A stretch of 64,000 nt of DNA from Roseateles sp. Its GTDB lineage: Bacteria > Pseudomonadota > Gammaproteobacteria > Burkholderiales > Burkholderiaceae_C. Below the pieces are notes generated by a model. The model did no database searches. It was not told where the DNA came from and worked only from the letters and a program-made list of their open reading frames with translations. A program made the translations under genes and the position numbers. How positions within the stretch are numbered: the first letter of the stretch is position 1; every line of letters begins with the position of its first letter. The stretch is taken from assembly GCF_019237615.1 (NCBI RefSeq), contig NZ_JAFAGT010000095.1, positions 1 through 64,000 of the forward strand, given 5' to 3'. Shown piece after piece: positions 44,387 through 52,643 of this stretch.

Positions 44387-44850
44387 GGCGGCGTGACGAT
44401 GTCGAAGGCGGCGAGGCCATCGGTGCCGAGCACGAGGCGCTGGTCGGCGAGCTGCAGGCGCAGGCGCTGGGCCGGGATGACGGGCTCGGGGCCCAGGGTC
44501 AGGCCGGGGTTGGCGGCGGTGGCGTTCTCTATGGTCACGGCCACCGGCTCGCCCAGCCAGCGGGTGGGCAGCTGGATGGTGGAGGGCAGGCCCTCGAAGC
44601 GGAAGTCGTCCCCGCTCTTCAGGCCCTTTGGGATCCAGCGCACGGTCAGGCCGGAGGCGCGGCTCTCGGCGCGCGCCGTCTCGAGCAGTGCGGCCAGGCG
44701 CTGGGCCTCGCGCTGCAGTTGCAGCTCGGCGGGGTCGCGCAAGGCCAGCGTGATCGTGGCACTGGTGATGGCGATCAGCGCCACCACGACCAGCAGTTCA
44801 ATCAGCGTGAAGCCACGCGGCCTACTGCCAGGAACCGATGTCCGCGTCAC
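44383..44850 (-). CDS. gspH: Minor pseudopilin GspH
   Basis: The mature part is clear: RG^FTLIELLVVVALIAITS with Glu+5, then RDPAELQLQREAQRLAALLE and a beta domain. The start is uncertain. A GTG at 44850 gives a 13-residue leader and a 29 bp overlap with gspG. An ATG at 44895 has a better Shine-Dalgarno (GGGTGAGG) but gives a 27-residue leader and a longer overlap. Length is about 155-173 residues, which suits GspH. Confidence 0.88.
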   Translation of the reverse strand: MTRTSVPGSRPRGFTLIELLVVVALIAITSATITLALRDPAELQLQREAQRLAALLETARAESRASGLTVRWIPKGLKSGDDFRFEGLPSTIQLPTRWLGEPVAVTIENATAANPGLTLGPEPVIPAQRLRLQLADQRLVLGTDGLAAFDIVTPP

Positions 44851-45256
44851 GACCCTCGCCGCCGGCGCGGCCGTCGGCGCCAAAGCTGTACACATCGACC
44901 TCACCCTTCACGCCGGGGTTGGCGTACTGGTAGGGGTGGCCCCAGGGGTCGTTGGGCAGTTTCTCGAGATAGGGCTTCCAGTTCGGCGGTGGCGTGCCGA
45001 CGGTGGGCTTGTGCACGAGGGCGTCCAGGCCCTGCTCGGCGCTGGGGTAGCGCTGGTTGTCGAGCTTGTACATCTTCAGCGCCTGCATCAGGTTGTTGAC
45101 GTCGGTGCGGGCGGCCGTGACGCGGGCGTCTTCGGCGCGATCCAGCACGCTGGGCACGACCAGGGCCGCCAGGATGCCGATGATGACGAGCACGACCAGC
45201 AGTTCGATGAGCGTGAAGCCGCGGGCGACGGCGCTGGCAAGAGGGGGGCGACGCAT
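44822..45256 (-). CDS. gspG: Major pseudopilin GspG
   Basis: 144 residues. Prepilin signal MRRPPLASAVARG^ then FTLIELLVVLVIIGILAALV with Glu+5. The C-terminal domain has the GspG calcium-loop region (LPNDPWGHPYQYANPG, SFGADGRAGGEGRDADIGSW), which stabilises the pseudopilus. It is the first gene of the leftward gsp operon, divergent from gspC. Confidence 0.97.
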   Translation of the reverse strand: MRRPPLASAVARGFTLIELLVVLVIIGILAALVVPSVLDRAEDARVTAARTDVNNLMQALKMYKLDNQRYPSAEQGLDALVHKPTVGTPPPNWKPYLEKLPNDPWGHPYQYANPGVKGEVDVYSFGADGRAGGEGRDADIGSWQ

Positions 45257-45310
45257 GTCTGGGAGCGTGGGGCGCGGAAGCAGCGGTGAGCAGGCCATCA
45301 TAATGGGCCG
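45257..45310. promoter_or_regulatory. Divergent promoter region of gspG and gspC
   Basis: Only 54 bp separates the two start codons, so the two promoters must overlap or lie inside coding sequence. CATAATGGG near 45298 is the only clear AT-rich element, a possible -10 for gspC. No operator is recognised. Confidence 0.4.
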
Positions 45311-45919
45311 ATGCTTGCTCGATTGATGGCGTTTTCGGTGTGGCTGCTGCTCGGCGGCTCGGTGGCCTACTGGGGCCTTCAGCTGTTCGCGCGGCCGCTG
45401 GCCATGCCGGTCTCGGTGCTGCCGGCCGGCGAGGCGCGTTCGGCTCAGGTCGACCTGAGCCGGCTGCTCGGCGCGACGCCGGCGGAGGCCGGGCCGGCAC
45501 CGGAGGCGGTGGCCTCGACGCGGCTTCGCCTGCTGGGCGTCGTCGCGCCCAAGAGCGCGCGCGCGGCCGAGGCCGGCGAGGGCGTGGCGCTGATCGAAGT
45601 GGACGGCGTGGCGCGCACGGTGCGCGTGGGCGCCATCGTCGACGGCGAGTTGCGCCTGCTGCGCGTGAACGCCCGCAGCGCCAGCCTGGGGCTGGCCGGC
45701 CAGGCGGCCAGCCAGATCCTGGAGATCAGCCCGCCGGCCGCGCCGGCCACGGGTTCGCTGCCGCCGGCCACGCCGTCGCCTACCGTGCTGGGCGGCGATC
45801 CGAACGCCGGTGGCCTGCCGCTGCGCGCCGGCCCGCCGGCACCGGTGCCGGCCACGATGCCCTCGGTCTATGGTGCGCCGCCGGCCCCGCCGGCGTCGGT
45901 GCCGGCCAGGAGCGAGTAA
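45311..45919 (+). CDS. gspC: Type II secretion protein GspC
   Basis: 202 residues. N-terminal membrane helix (AFSVWLLLGGSVAYWGLQLF), then the homology-region domain (RLRLLGVVAPKSARAAEAGEGVALIEVDGVARTVRVG), which binds GspD. The C-terminus is a Pro/Ala-rich tail (from about residue 140) without a PDZ or coiled-coil domain. It links the inner-membrane platform to the secretin. It stands apart from the rest of the locus, transcribed the other way. Confidence 0.88.
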   Translation: MLARLMAFSVWLLLGGSVAYWGLQLFARPLAMPVSVLPAGEARSAQVDLSRLLGATPAEAGPAPEAVASTRLRLLGVVAPKSARAAEAGEGVALIEVDGVARTVRVGAIVDGELRLLRVNARSASLGLAGQAASQILEISPPAAPATGSLPPATPSPTVLGGDPNAGGLPLRAGPPAPVPATMPSVYGAPPAPPASVPARSE

Positions 45920-45948
45920 CGGCGGAGTAACAGCGGCGCCGAGGCGCG

Positions 45949-47022
45949 TCAGGCGCCCAGTGCCGGCAGCTGGGTGCCGAGGTCGGGTCGCAGGGCGACG
46001 CGGGCCTCGGCCACCTCGTGCAGGTCGGTCAGCAGCGCCGCCGCCGCGCGGATCATGGGCCAGGCCAGCGCCGCGCCCGTGCCGTCGGCGCTGTCCATGC
46101 CCAGCTCCAGCAGGGCCGAGGCGCGGAACAAGGCCAGGGCCTCGTCCAGGCCACGGTGTACATGGCTGCGGCAGAACACGGCGTAGTCGGTGACCGGCGC
46201 GCAGATCAGCGAGGCGAGCTTGAGGGCCGCGCAGGCGGCTATGCCGTCGACGATGATGAGGCTGCGCTTGCTGGCCGCGACCAGCATGGCGCCGACCATG
46301 ACCGCGATCTCGTGGCCGCCGAAGGCGGCGAGCACGTCCATGGGTTCCCTGGCGTCGCGGTGGCGGGCCAGGACGCCGTGCAGCACGTCCAGCAGGTGGA
46401 CGAGGTCGTCCTGGCGCATGGTCGGGCCGGAGACGACAAAGTCGCGCACGGTCTGGTCGGACAGGCGCGCGAGCACCAGCGCGGCACATTCCGCCGAGCC
46501 CTGGCCGAGTGCGGCGCAGGCCAGCACGTTGCCAGGCAGGTTGTCGGCGATCTCCATGCCGACGCGCACGCCGGCGTGGGCCTGCTCCAGGCTCATCGCA
46601 TGGGCGGTGCGCGCATTGCGCGTGCCATGGGCGACCTTGCGGGCCAGCAGGCGGGCGTGCGGCGGCAGGTTGTCGGCGACGCCGCAGTCGACGACGGTCA
46701 GGTGCAGGCCCTGCAGTCGCGAGAACACGGACACCGGCAACTGGGCGTGCAGGGACATCTGCACCAGGTCCTTGGTCGGGCGCCCCCACGGAGCGCCGAC
46801 GCCGTCGACGACGATGCCGTGGTCGGCCGCGAACAGCGCGAGCACCGGGTCGCGGAAGCGCGGCGTCAGGCTGTTCTGCACCAGCCCCAGGCGCACGGCC
46901 AGCGGCTCCAGTTCGCCGAGGCCGCCCGCGATGGTCGAGCGGCGGTCGACACGGTCGCGCAGGGCCTTTTCCAGCTCCGGGTTGGCGGTGGGGGAGATCA
47001 GCGACTGTTGGGCGACGGTCAT
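45949..47022 (-). CDS. CobT-like nicotinate-nucleotide:base phosphoribosyltransferase with altered active site
   Basis: 357 residues. CobT activates the lower ligand of cobalamin (dimethylbenzimidazole) with nicotinate mononucleotide. Family elements visible: LALFAADHGIVVDGVGAP, GMEIADNLPGN, VLAAFGGHEIAVMVGAML, IIVDGIAACAALKLA, and SADGTGAALAWPMIRAAAAL. The canonical E-M-G-I-G-N-T-T loop is replaced by A-L-G-Q-G-S-A-E, and the usual Glu before G-T-G-A is Asp (about residue 310). So either it uses another base or phosphate donor, or it has lost this reaction. No other cob gene is near. It lies downstream of gspC on the opposite strand. Confidence 0.8.
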   Translation of the reverse strand: MTVAQQSLISPTANPELEKALRDRVDRRSTIAGGLGELEPLAVRLGLVQNSLTPRFRDPVLALFAADHGIVVDGVGAPWGRPTKDLVQMSLHAQLPVSVFSRLQGLHLTVVDCGVADNLPPHARLLARKVAHGTRNARTAHAMSLEQAHAGVRVGMEIADNLPGNVLACAALGQGSAECAALVLARLSDQTVRDFVVSGPTMRQDDLVHLLDVLHGVLARHRDAREPMDVLAAFGGHEIAVMVGAMLVAASKRSLIIVDGIAACAALKLASLICAPVTDYAVFCRSHVHRGLDEALALFRASALLELGMDSADGTGAALAWPMIRAAAALLTDLHEVAEARVALRPDLGTQLPALGA

Positions 47023-47054
47023 GGCGCAGGCGTTGTCAGACCCCGCATTTCAAC

Positions 47055-48635
47055 TCAACCCAGGAACAAGCGGTAGGCCGGATTGGCCGTTTCATCCTCG
47101 AACGGATAGTTCAGACCGTCGAGAAACCCGCGCAACGCGGCGGCGTCGCCCTTGGGCACCTGGATGCCGACGAGGATGCGGCCATAGTCCGCGCCCTGGT
47201 TGCGGTAGTGGAAGAGGCTGATGTTCCAGTCCGGGTGCATGCTGGACAGGAAACGCATCAGCGCGCCGGGCCGCTCCGGGAAGACGAAGCGGTAGAGCCG
47301 TTCGTGGCGCGCCAGTTCGCTGCGCCCGCCCACCATGTGGCGGATGTGCTGCTTGGCCATCTCGTTATCGGTCAGGTCCAGCGTCTCGAAGCCGGCCTTG
47401 CTGAAGGTTCTGGCCAGCCTGGCGGCCTCGTCGGGCTTGGAAATGGCGATGCCGACGAAGATGTGGGCGACTGCGGCGTCGGCGATGCGATAGTTGAACT
47501 CGGTGACGCTGCGCGGGCCGAGCAGCTCGCAGAAGCGCTTGAAGCTGCCGCGCGCCTCAGGGATGGTGATGGCGAACAAGGCCTCGCGCTGCTCGCCGAC
47601 CTCGGCGCGCTCCGCGACGAAGCGCAGGCGGTCGAAGTTCATGTTGGCGCCGCAGGTGATGGCCACCAGGGTCTGGCCCTTGGCGCCCGTCTTGGCGACG
47701 TACTGCTTGACGGCGGCGACGCTCATCGCGCCCGAGGGCTCCAGGATGGAGCGCGTGTCCTCGAAGACGTCCTTGATGGCCGCGCAGACGGCGTCGGTGT
47801 CGACGACGATGTAGTCATCCACCAGCTCGCGGGCGATGCGAAAGGTCTCCTCGCCGACCAGCTTGACGGCCGTGCCGTCGGCGAACAGGCCGACGTCGCT
47901 CAGCGTCACGCGCCTGCCGGCCCTGACCGAGCGCAGCATGGCATCGGAGTCGGTGGTCTGCACGCCGATGATCTTGATCTCGGGTCGCAGCGCCTTGACG
48001 TAGGCGGCGACGCCGGAGATCAGGCCGCCGCCGCCGATGGCGACGAAGATGGCGTCGATGGGGCCTGGGTGCTGGCGCAGCAGCTCCATCGCGATGGTGC
48101 CTTGGCCGGCGATGACGTCGGGGTCATCGAAGGGGTGGACGAAGGTCAGGCCCTGGGCCTGCTCCAGCTCCTTGGCGTGGCCGTAGGCGTCCGTGAAGCT
48201 CTCTCCGAACAGCACGACCTCGCCACCCAGCGCCTTGACGGCGTCGATCTTGACCTGGGGCGTGGTCACCGGCATCACGATGACGGCGCGGCAGACCAGC
48301 TTCTTCGCCGACAGCGCCACGCCCTGGGCATGGTTGCCCGCCGAGGCGCAGATGACGCCGGCGGCGCGCTGCTCCGCCGACAGGTGGGCCATCTTGTTGT
48401 AGGCGCCGCGCAGCTTGAAGCTGAAGACGGCTTGCTCGTCCTCGCGCTTGAGCCAGACCTTGTTGGCCAGGCGCTTGGACAGCTTGGTCGCGGCGCTGAG
48501 GCTGGTCTCGCGGGCAACCTCGTAGACCCGGGCGTTCAGGATGCGCTGCAGGTAGCTGCTGCCAGGCGGTAGCATCGCGGGCACCTGGGGCGTCGCCTCC
48601 GAGGCGGAGGGGCGGCGGCGCGAGGGGGCGCTCAT
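47055..48635 (-). CDS. ilvA: Threonine ammonia-lyase, biosynthetic (two ACT domains)
   Basis: 526 residues. Deaminates threonine to 2-oxobutanoate, the first step to isoleucine. The PLP lysine is Lys74 in FSFKLRGAYNK; the phosphate-binding loop is AIGGGGLISGVAAYV. Two C-terminal ACT-like regulatory domains (about 350-430 and 440-526) provide isoleucine/valine control. The start MSAPSRRRPSAS follows a 20-residue extension before MLPPGSSYLQRILNARVYEVA. A minus-strand terminator structure lies 78 bp upstream of the ATG, a candidate attenuator. Confidence 0.96.
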   Translation of the reverse strand: MSAPSRRRPSASEATPQVPAMLPPGSSYLQRILNARVYEVARETSLSAATKLSKRLANKVWLKREDEQAVFSFKLRGAYNKMAHLSAEQRAAGVICASAGNHAQGVALSAKKLVCRAVIVMPVTTPQVKIDAVKALGGEVVLFGESFTDAYGHAKELEQAQGLTFVHPFDDPDVIAGQGTIAMELLRQHPGPIDAIFVAIGGGGLISGVAAYVKALRPEIKIIGVQTTDSDAMLRSVRAGRRVTLSDVGLFADGTAVKLVGEETFRIARELVDDYIVVDTDAVCAAIKDVFEDTRSILEPSGAMSVAAVKQYVAKTGAKGQTLVAITCGANMNFDRLRFVAERAEVGEQREALFAITIPEARGSFKRFCELLGPRSVTEFNYRIADAAVAHIFVGIAISKPDEAARLARTFSKAGFETLDLTDNEMAKQHIRHMVGGRSELARHERLYRFVFPERPGALMRFLSSMHPDWNISLFHYRNQGADYGRILVGIQVPKGDAAALRGFLDGLNYPFEDETANPAYRLFLG

Positions 48636-48712
48636 CGGGTCTCCATGCAGTCTTGTTGCGGTGCCGCATGATAGGAGAGAGCCCCCACGCAGTGCCGCGG
48701 CCTGCCTTCGGC

Positions 48713-48745
48713 GAAAAAAAACCCGAGCTCTTTCAAGCTCGGGTT
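48713..48745 (-). terminator. Leftward intrinsic terminator upstream of ilvA (attenuator or sRNA end)
   Basis: On the minus strand, AACCCGAGCT (48745-48736), loop TGAAAG, AGCTCGGGTT (48729-48720), then six or more T (to 48713). The perfect 10 bp stem and T run make a strong terminator. It points toward ilvA but ends about 78 bases before its start codon. No annotated gene lies just upstream on this strand. Confidence 0.75.
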
Positions 48746-48796
48746 GAATCCACCATTGAGGCGGTGGAGGAGACAATCGGTGCGAAAGCGTTTCGC

Positions 48797-48826
48797 TTGA
48801 GTCGCAGTGTAGCGCCGGGTTATGCT
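48797..48826 (+). promoter_or_regulatory. Candidate promoter of the OsmC gene
   Basis: TTGAGT (48797-48802), 18 bp spacer, TATGCT (48821-48826). Four of six matches in each hexamer; about 45 bp before the ATG at 48872. Confidence 0.45.
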
Positions 48827-48871
48827 GCGCTGCAATATTTTTCTGTGAACGAATTGGAGCTTTGTCTCTAG

Positions 48872-49309
48872 ATGACCATGGAGTGCACCGTCAGTTGGCT
48901 GGGTCCCGAGGGCCCCAGCGGCATGAGCTTCGTCGCGGAGACCGGCAGTGGCCATGTACTGGCCATGGATGGCGCGCCGGACGGTGGGGGGCGCAATCTG
49001 GCGCCCAGGCCCATGGAGACGGTGCTGGCCGGTACCGGCGGCTGCACGGCCTATGACGTCGTGCTGATCCTCAAGCGCGGCCGCCACGACGTGCGCGGCT
49101 GCAAGGTGGTCCTGAAAGCCGAGCGCGCCACCAGCGACCCCAAGGTCTTCACGGCCATCCACTTCCACTTCGTCGTCAGCGGCAAGGCGCTCAAGCCGGA
49201 GATCGTCGAGCGCGCCGTCGCGCTGTCGCACGAGAAGTACTGCTCGGCGACGGCCATGCTGGCCAAGACCTCGGCCATCAGCACGTCGTTCGAGATCGCC
49301 GAAGTCTGA
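48872..49309 (+). CDS. OsmC/Ohr-family protein
   Basis: 145 residues. Dimeric thiol peroxidase fold that reduces organic hydroperoxides. The two redox cysteines are in GTGGCTAYDVVLILKRG and KYCSATAMLAKT. The sequence is of the YhfA/OsmC type, with PRPMETVLAG before the first Cys. It is divergent from ilvA. The physiological peroxide is unknown. Confidence 0.9.
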   Translation: MTMECTVSWLGPEGPSGMSFVAETGSGHVLAMDGAPDGGGRNLAPRPMETVLAGTGGCTAYDVVLILKRGRHDVRGCKVVLKAERATSDPKVFTAIHFHFVVSGKALKPEIVERAVALSHEKYCSATAMLAKTSAISTSFEIAEV

Positions 49310-49945
49310 TCAGACGCGGTGGGCCACGGTCGTCATGACCTTGGCCGCGGCGCGCATCAGGCCCCGGATGGGCGCCGGCAGCGGCGCCGCGCCGGCCGCC
49401 AGGGCGGCGTCGGCATGTGCGGCCTCTTCCTGCTTCATCCGGTCCACAATGGCGCGCGACGCGCTGTCGGCGGCCGGCAGTCGGTCCAGGTGCGAAGCCA
49501 GGTGGGCCTCGACCTGGCGTTCGGTCTCGACGACAAAGCCGAGGCTCCATTTGTCGCCGGCCAGTCCGGCCAGGCTGCCCCAGGCGAATGCGCCGGCCCA
49601 CCAGAGCGGCGCGAGATGGCTGGTGTGCGTGCCGAGTTCGGCCACTCGGTCAGCGGTCCAGGCGAGGTGGTCGAGTTCTTCCTGGGCGGCTTGTTCGAAA
49701 TGCCGGCGCAATGCGTCGGTGCGGCCGAACAGCGCCTGGGACTGGTAGAGCGCCTGGGCGCAGATCTCGCCGACATGGTTCACGCGCATCAGGGCGCCGG
49801 CTTCACGCGCCTGCGCCGTACTCAGCGCCGGCGGCGCCATGCCGGCGGCCGGGGAGGTTCGCGATGCGCGCGTCGGCGTGAAGACAGTTCGCAATCCGTC
49901 GTCAAGGGCGCTGATGAGGCGGTCGGATGGGCTGGGGTTTTTCAT
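49310..49945 (-). CDS. coq7: 2-polyprenyl-3-methyl-6-methoxy-1,4-benzoquinol monooxygenase (Coq7)
   Basis: 211 residues. Di-iron hydroxylase for the last ring hydroxylation of ubiquinone. Metal-ligand helices: MRVNHVGEICAQ, QEELDHLAW, VETERQVEAHL and RMKQEEAAHAD (E, E-x2-H, E, E-x3-H pattern). It has an N-terminal extension of about 45 residues. The ATG of MKNPSPSD was chosen; an ATG three codons earlier is possible. The stop abuts the convergent OsmC gene. Confidence 0.93.
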   Translation of the reverse strand: MKNPSPSDRLISALDDGLRTVFTPTRASRTSPAAGMAPPALSTAQAREAGALMRVNHVGEICAQALYQSQALFGRTDALRRHFEQAAQEELDHLAWTADRVAELGTHTSHLAPLWWAGAFAWGSLAGLAGDKWSLGFVVETERQVEAHLASHLDRLPAADSASRAIVDRMKQEEAAHADAALAAGAAPLPAPIRGLMRAAAKVMTTVAHRV

Positions 49946-50169
49946 GCCGTCCATGGATCGCAGGCGGCCCCATGCCCTACCTGCATGGCGTCAAGTGAAG
50001 GTTTCATGAATCCTGCAAGGCGTTGTCCTAATGCAACGCGAATACACAATTTCATATCCGTAAATTCCCGGTGGCCCCCAAGCTCTGGTGGAATACTTCC
50101 GCTTCCTCGAAGCGAGGAGGGTGTCGAACCTTCCGGGTCAACACCTCCATGAATACTTAGGAGTATCGA

Positions 50170-51207
50170 ATGAAAAAAGCTCTGATTGCCCTGGCTGTCC
50201 TCGGCCTCACCGGCGGCGCAGCCGTCGCGCAATCTTCGGTCACCCTGTTCGGCGTCCTGGACGCTGACATGAAGTACGTCAAGACCGGCGACCTCAAGCA
50301 GAAGAAGCTGGACTCCAGCGGCCTGAACACCAGCCGTTTCGGCGTGCGTGGCACGGAAGACCTCGGTGGCGGCCTGAAGGCTGGCTTCTGGCTGGAATCC
50401 GAAGTTGCCGTGGACACCGGCGTTGCCGGCAACGGCGGCGCCTTCTGGGGCCGTCGCGCCACGGTGAGCCTGGCGGGCGACTTCGGTGAAGTCCGCCTGG
50501 GCCGCAACAAGACGGTTTCGCGTCTGCACCTGGAAGACTTCGACCCCTTCACCTTCACGGGCCTGGGCAGCGTCGGCGCCATCTACAGCAACCTGGGCAG
50601 CGGCAACGGCACGTCCTACGGCCGCGCCGACAACCTCGCCTCCTACTCCCTGCCTAACGGCCTGGGTGGCTTCTACGGCGGCGTGGACGTCTCGGCCGGC
50701 GAAGGCGTGGGCACCAACAAGGGCCAGTCGGTCCGCCTGGGCTACAAGGACGGTCCCCTGCACGTGTCCGGCACCTATGCCAGCACGTCCAACGCTGCCG
50801 ACAACAGCAACTTCAAGCTGGCTTCGGTCGGTGGCGCCTACGACTTCGGCGTGGCTCGCCCCTCGCTGTCGTACACGGAATCGAAGTTCCTGTCGCGCAA
50901 GCAGCGTATCGTGACGGCCGCCGTGACGGTGCCGGTGGGTCAGGGCCAGTTCGTGGCGTCGTACACGGATGCCAAGGCGAACGACTCTGCCAAGACCGCC
51001 GTCGCCGGCTACACCCCGATCGGCGACGCCAAGCTGCTGGCGCTGGGCTACGCCTACAACCTGTCCAAGCGTACCGCGCTGTACACGACGTTCTCCCAGA
51101 TCGACAACAAGGGTGCTGCCAAGTTCCTGGTTGCCGGCGCTCCCGCCGCGACCGCTGGCGGCCAGAAGTCGACCGGCTACGACGTCGGCATCCGCCACAG
51201 CTTCTGA
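50170..51207 (+). CDS. Outer-membrane porin 1 (Gram-negative porin, Omp32-like)
   Basis: 345 residues. Signal peptide MKKALIALAVLGLTGGAAVA with cleavage before QSSVTLFG, then a 16-stranded barrel pattern: LNTSRFGVRGTEDLGGGLKA, then SLAGDFGEVRLGRNKT (constriction loop region), and a C-terminal Phe (GIRHSF) needed for barrel assembly. AGGAG at 50160-50164 supports the ATG. Codon use is biased toward optimal codons (more C-ending, few rare), suggesting high expression. It is followed by a strong terminator, so it is probably separate from porin 2. Confidence 0.95.
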   Translation: MKKALIALAVLGLTGGAAVAQSSVTLFGVLDADMKYVKTGDLKQKKLDSSGLNTSRFGVRGTEDLGGGLKAGFWLESEVAVDTGVAGNGGAFWGRRATVSLAGDFGEVRLGRNKTVSRLHLEDFDPFTFTGLGSVGAIYSNLGSGNGTSYGRADNLASYSLPNGLGGFYGGVDVSAGEGVGTNKGQSVRLGYKDGPLHVSGTYASTSNAADNSNFKLASVGGAYDFGVARPSLSYTESKFLSRKQRIVTAAVTVPVGQGQFVASYTDAKANDSAKTAVAGYTPIGDAKLLALGYAYNLSKRTALYTTFSQIDNKGAAKFLVAGAPAATAGGQKSTGYDVGIRHSF

Positions 51208-51241
51208 TCCTGCGCGGCCTTCGGGCCGCTGCGAATCAGCC

Positions 51242-51264
51242 AAGCCGCCCTCGGGCGGCTTTTT
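51242..51264 (+). terminator. Intrinsic terminator after porin 1
   Basis: AAGCCGCCC (51242-51250), TC loop, GGGCGGCTT (51253-51261) then TTT and CTTTTG. A smaller GC hairpin (GCGGCC-TTC-GGGCCGC) lies just before it. Confidence 0.9.
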
Positions 51265-51396
51265 CTTTTGCCTGAGTGCTTGTCCCCTGCGCGACAGGGG
51301 ATTCCGCTGTGGACAATCAACAACAGACCGCGCGTTATGGCAGAGCGCATCGCTGAGAATCAAGCGGTTCACTTTTCTTCGCAGGAGACAACCTTG

Positions 51397-52470
51397 ATGA
51401 AAAAAGCCTATTTGGCTGTTGCCGTTCTGGCCACCAGCACCTCCGCCGCCTGGGCCCAGTCCAGCGTGACGCTTTATGGCATCGTGGATGCCGCGGTGCG
51501 CTACGTGTCCAATAACAACGGTGCTCAGAAGCAAATGGTCCCGGGTGGCATGTCCGAGAGCCGTCTCGGCATCAACGTCACCGAGGACATGGGCGGCGGC
51601 CTCAAGGGTCTCGTGAACATGGAACACCGTCTGAATTCGGACACCGGCACCGCGGCGGCCGCCGATTTCTGGCGTCAGGCCTGGGTGGGCGTGCAGTCCA
51701 ACGACTTCGGTCAGGTTCGCCTGGGCCGCCAGTACAACGTGCTGTTCGACGTCTACACGTCGACCTACGCATCGTTCCGCTACTCGCCCTACATCGAGCA
51801 ATTCAAGCCCGAGATCGGCCTGTCGCTGGGCGCCCGCCAGAGCAACATGGTCAAGTACCTGGCCCAAGCTGGCAATATCTACGGCGAAATCCAGGTGTCG
51901 GCGGGTGAAGGCACGTCGCCGGCGGACAAGTCCATCGGCGGCCTGCTGCGTTACAACGACGGCACCTTCGGCCTCGGCGGCGCCTACCTCCAGGTGACGG
52001 ACCTGCTCGGCAAGAAGGTCAAGGCAACGACCATCGGCGGCTCCTACACGAACGGGCCCCTGTACGTGAATCTGTCGTGGGGCCAGAACAAGTTCGACGC
52101 CGGTGGCCAGCTCGGCGCAGCCTTCACGGGTGCGCTGATCAAGGGCTACAACGGCCTGCCCGTGCTGAATGCCGCGGCCAACGACGTGAAGACGCGTGAC
52201 ATGATCATGGCCGGCTTCACCTACCAGCTGACGCCCCAACTGAACCTGGGTGCCGAGTACTGGCACGCGCAGCAGACGCATTACGCGCCGGCCCTGGCCA
52301 ACACGAAGAGCAAGGGCGACTACTTCGCCTTCGTGGCCGACTATGCCTTCTCCAAGCGCACCGACGCCTACTTCGAGGCCGACTACACCAAGCACAACGG
52401 TGCGGTCACCTTCGCCAACGGCGCGACCAAGCGTGGCGGCACCATGGTGGGCCTGCGTCACCGCTTCTGA
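51397..52470 (+). CDS. Outer-membrane porin 2 (Gram-negative porin, Omp32-like)
   Basis: 357 residues. Signal peptide MKKAYLAVAVLATSTSAAWA, cleavage before QSSVTLYG; barrel elements MSESRLGINVTEDMGGGLKG, SNDFGQVRLGRQYNVLFDVY and the terminal GLRHRF with C-terminal Phe. It is clearly a paralog of porin 1 but not a near copy. AGGAGA at 51383-51388 supports this ATG. It is flanked by terminators on both sides, so independently expressed. Confidence 0.95.
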   Translation: MKKAYLAVAVLATSTSAAWAQSSVTLYGIVDAAVRYVSNNNGAQKQMVPGGMSESRLGINVTEDMGGGLKGLVNMEHRLNSDTGTAAAADFWRQAWVGVQSNDFGQVRLGRQYNVLFDVYTSTYASFRYSPYIEQFKPEIGLSLGARQSNMVKYLAQAGNIYGEIQVSAGEGTSPADKSIGGLLRYNDGTFGLGGAYLQVTDLLGKKVKATTIGGSYTNGPLYVNLSWGQNKFDAGGQLGAAFTGALIKGYNGLPVLNAAANDVKTRDMIMAGFTYQLTPQLNLGAEYWHAQQTHYAPALANTKSKGDYFAFVADYAFSKRTDAYFEADYTKHNGAVTFANGATKRGGTMVGLRHRF

Positions 52471-52509
52471 CGTGCCTTGCGGGGCTCGATGCCCCGCCGA
52501 TATCGAACG

Positions 52510-52533
52510 ACGGGCCGCGAAAGCGGCCCGTTT
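52510..52533 (+). terminator. Intrinsic terminator after porin 2
   Basis: ACGGGCCGC (52510-52518), loop GAAA, GCGGCCCGT (52523-52531), then TTCCTTT. GNRA-type tetraloop on a 9 bp stem. Confidence 0.8.
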
Positions 52534-52643
52534 CCTTTGGGCAACGCCGCGTGCCTAGGGCTTTCACGGGAGGCTCGGGGCTTCAGGCTTCGCCATGATC
52601 GCGCCTTCGCGCGGCGCAGGGACGCGCCTGTCTCCGAGTCTTC

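Noticed and set aside
48733-48756. Seven-codon ORF (MVDSTRA) ending inside the terminator stem upstream of ilvA
   Set aside because: It has no Shine-Dalgarno and no regulatory codon run, so it is too weak to call a leader peptide, although its stop falls inside the stem.
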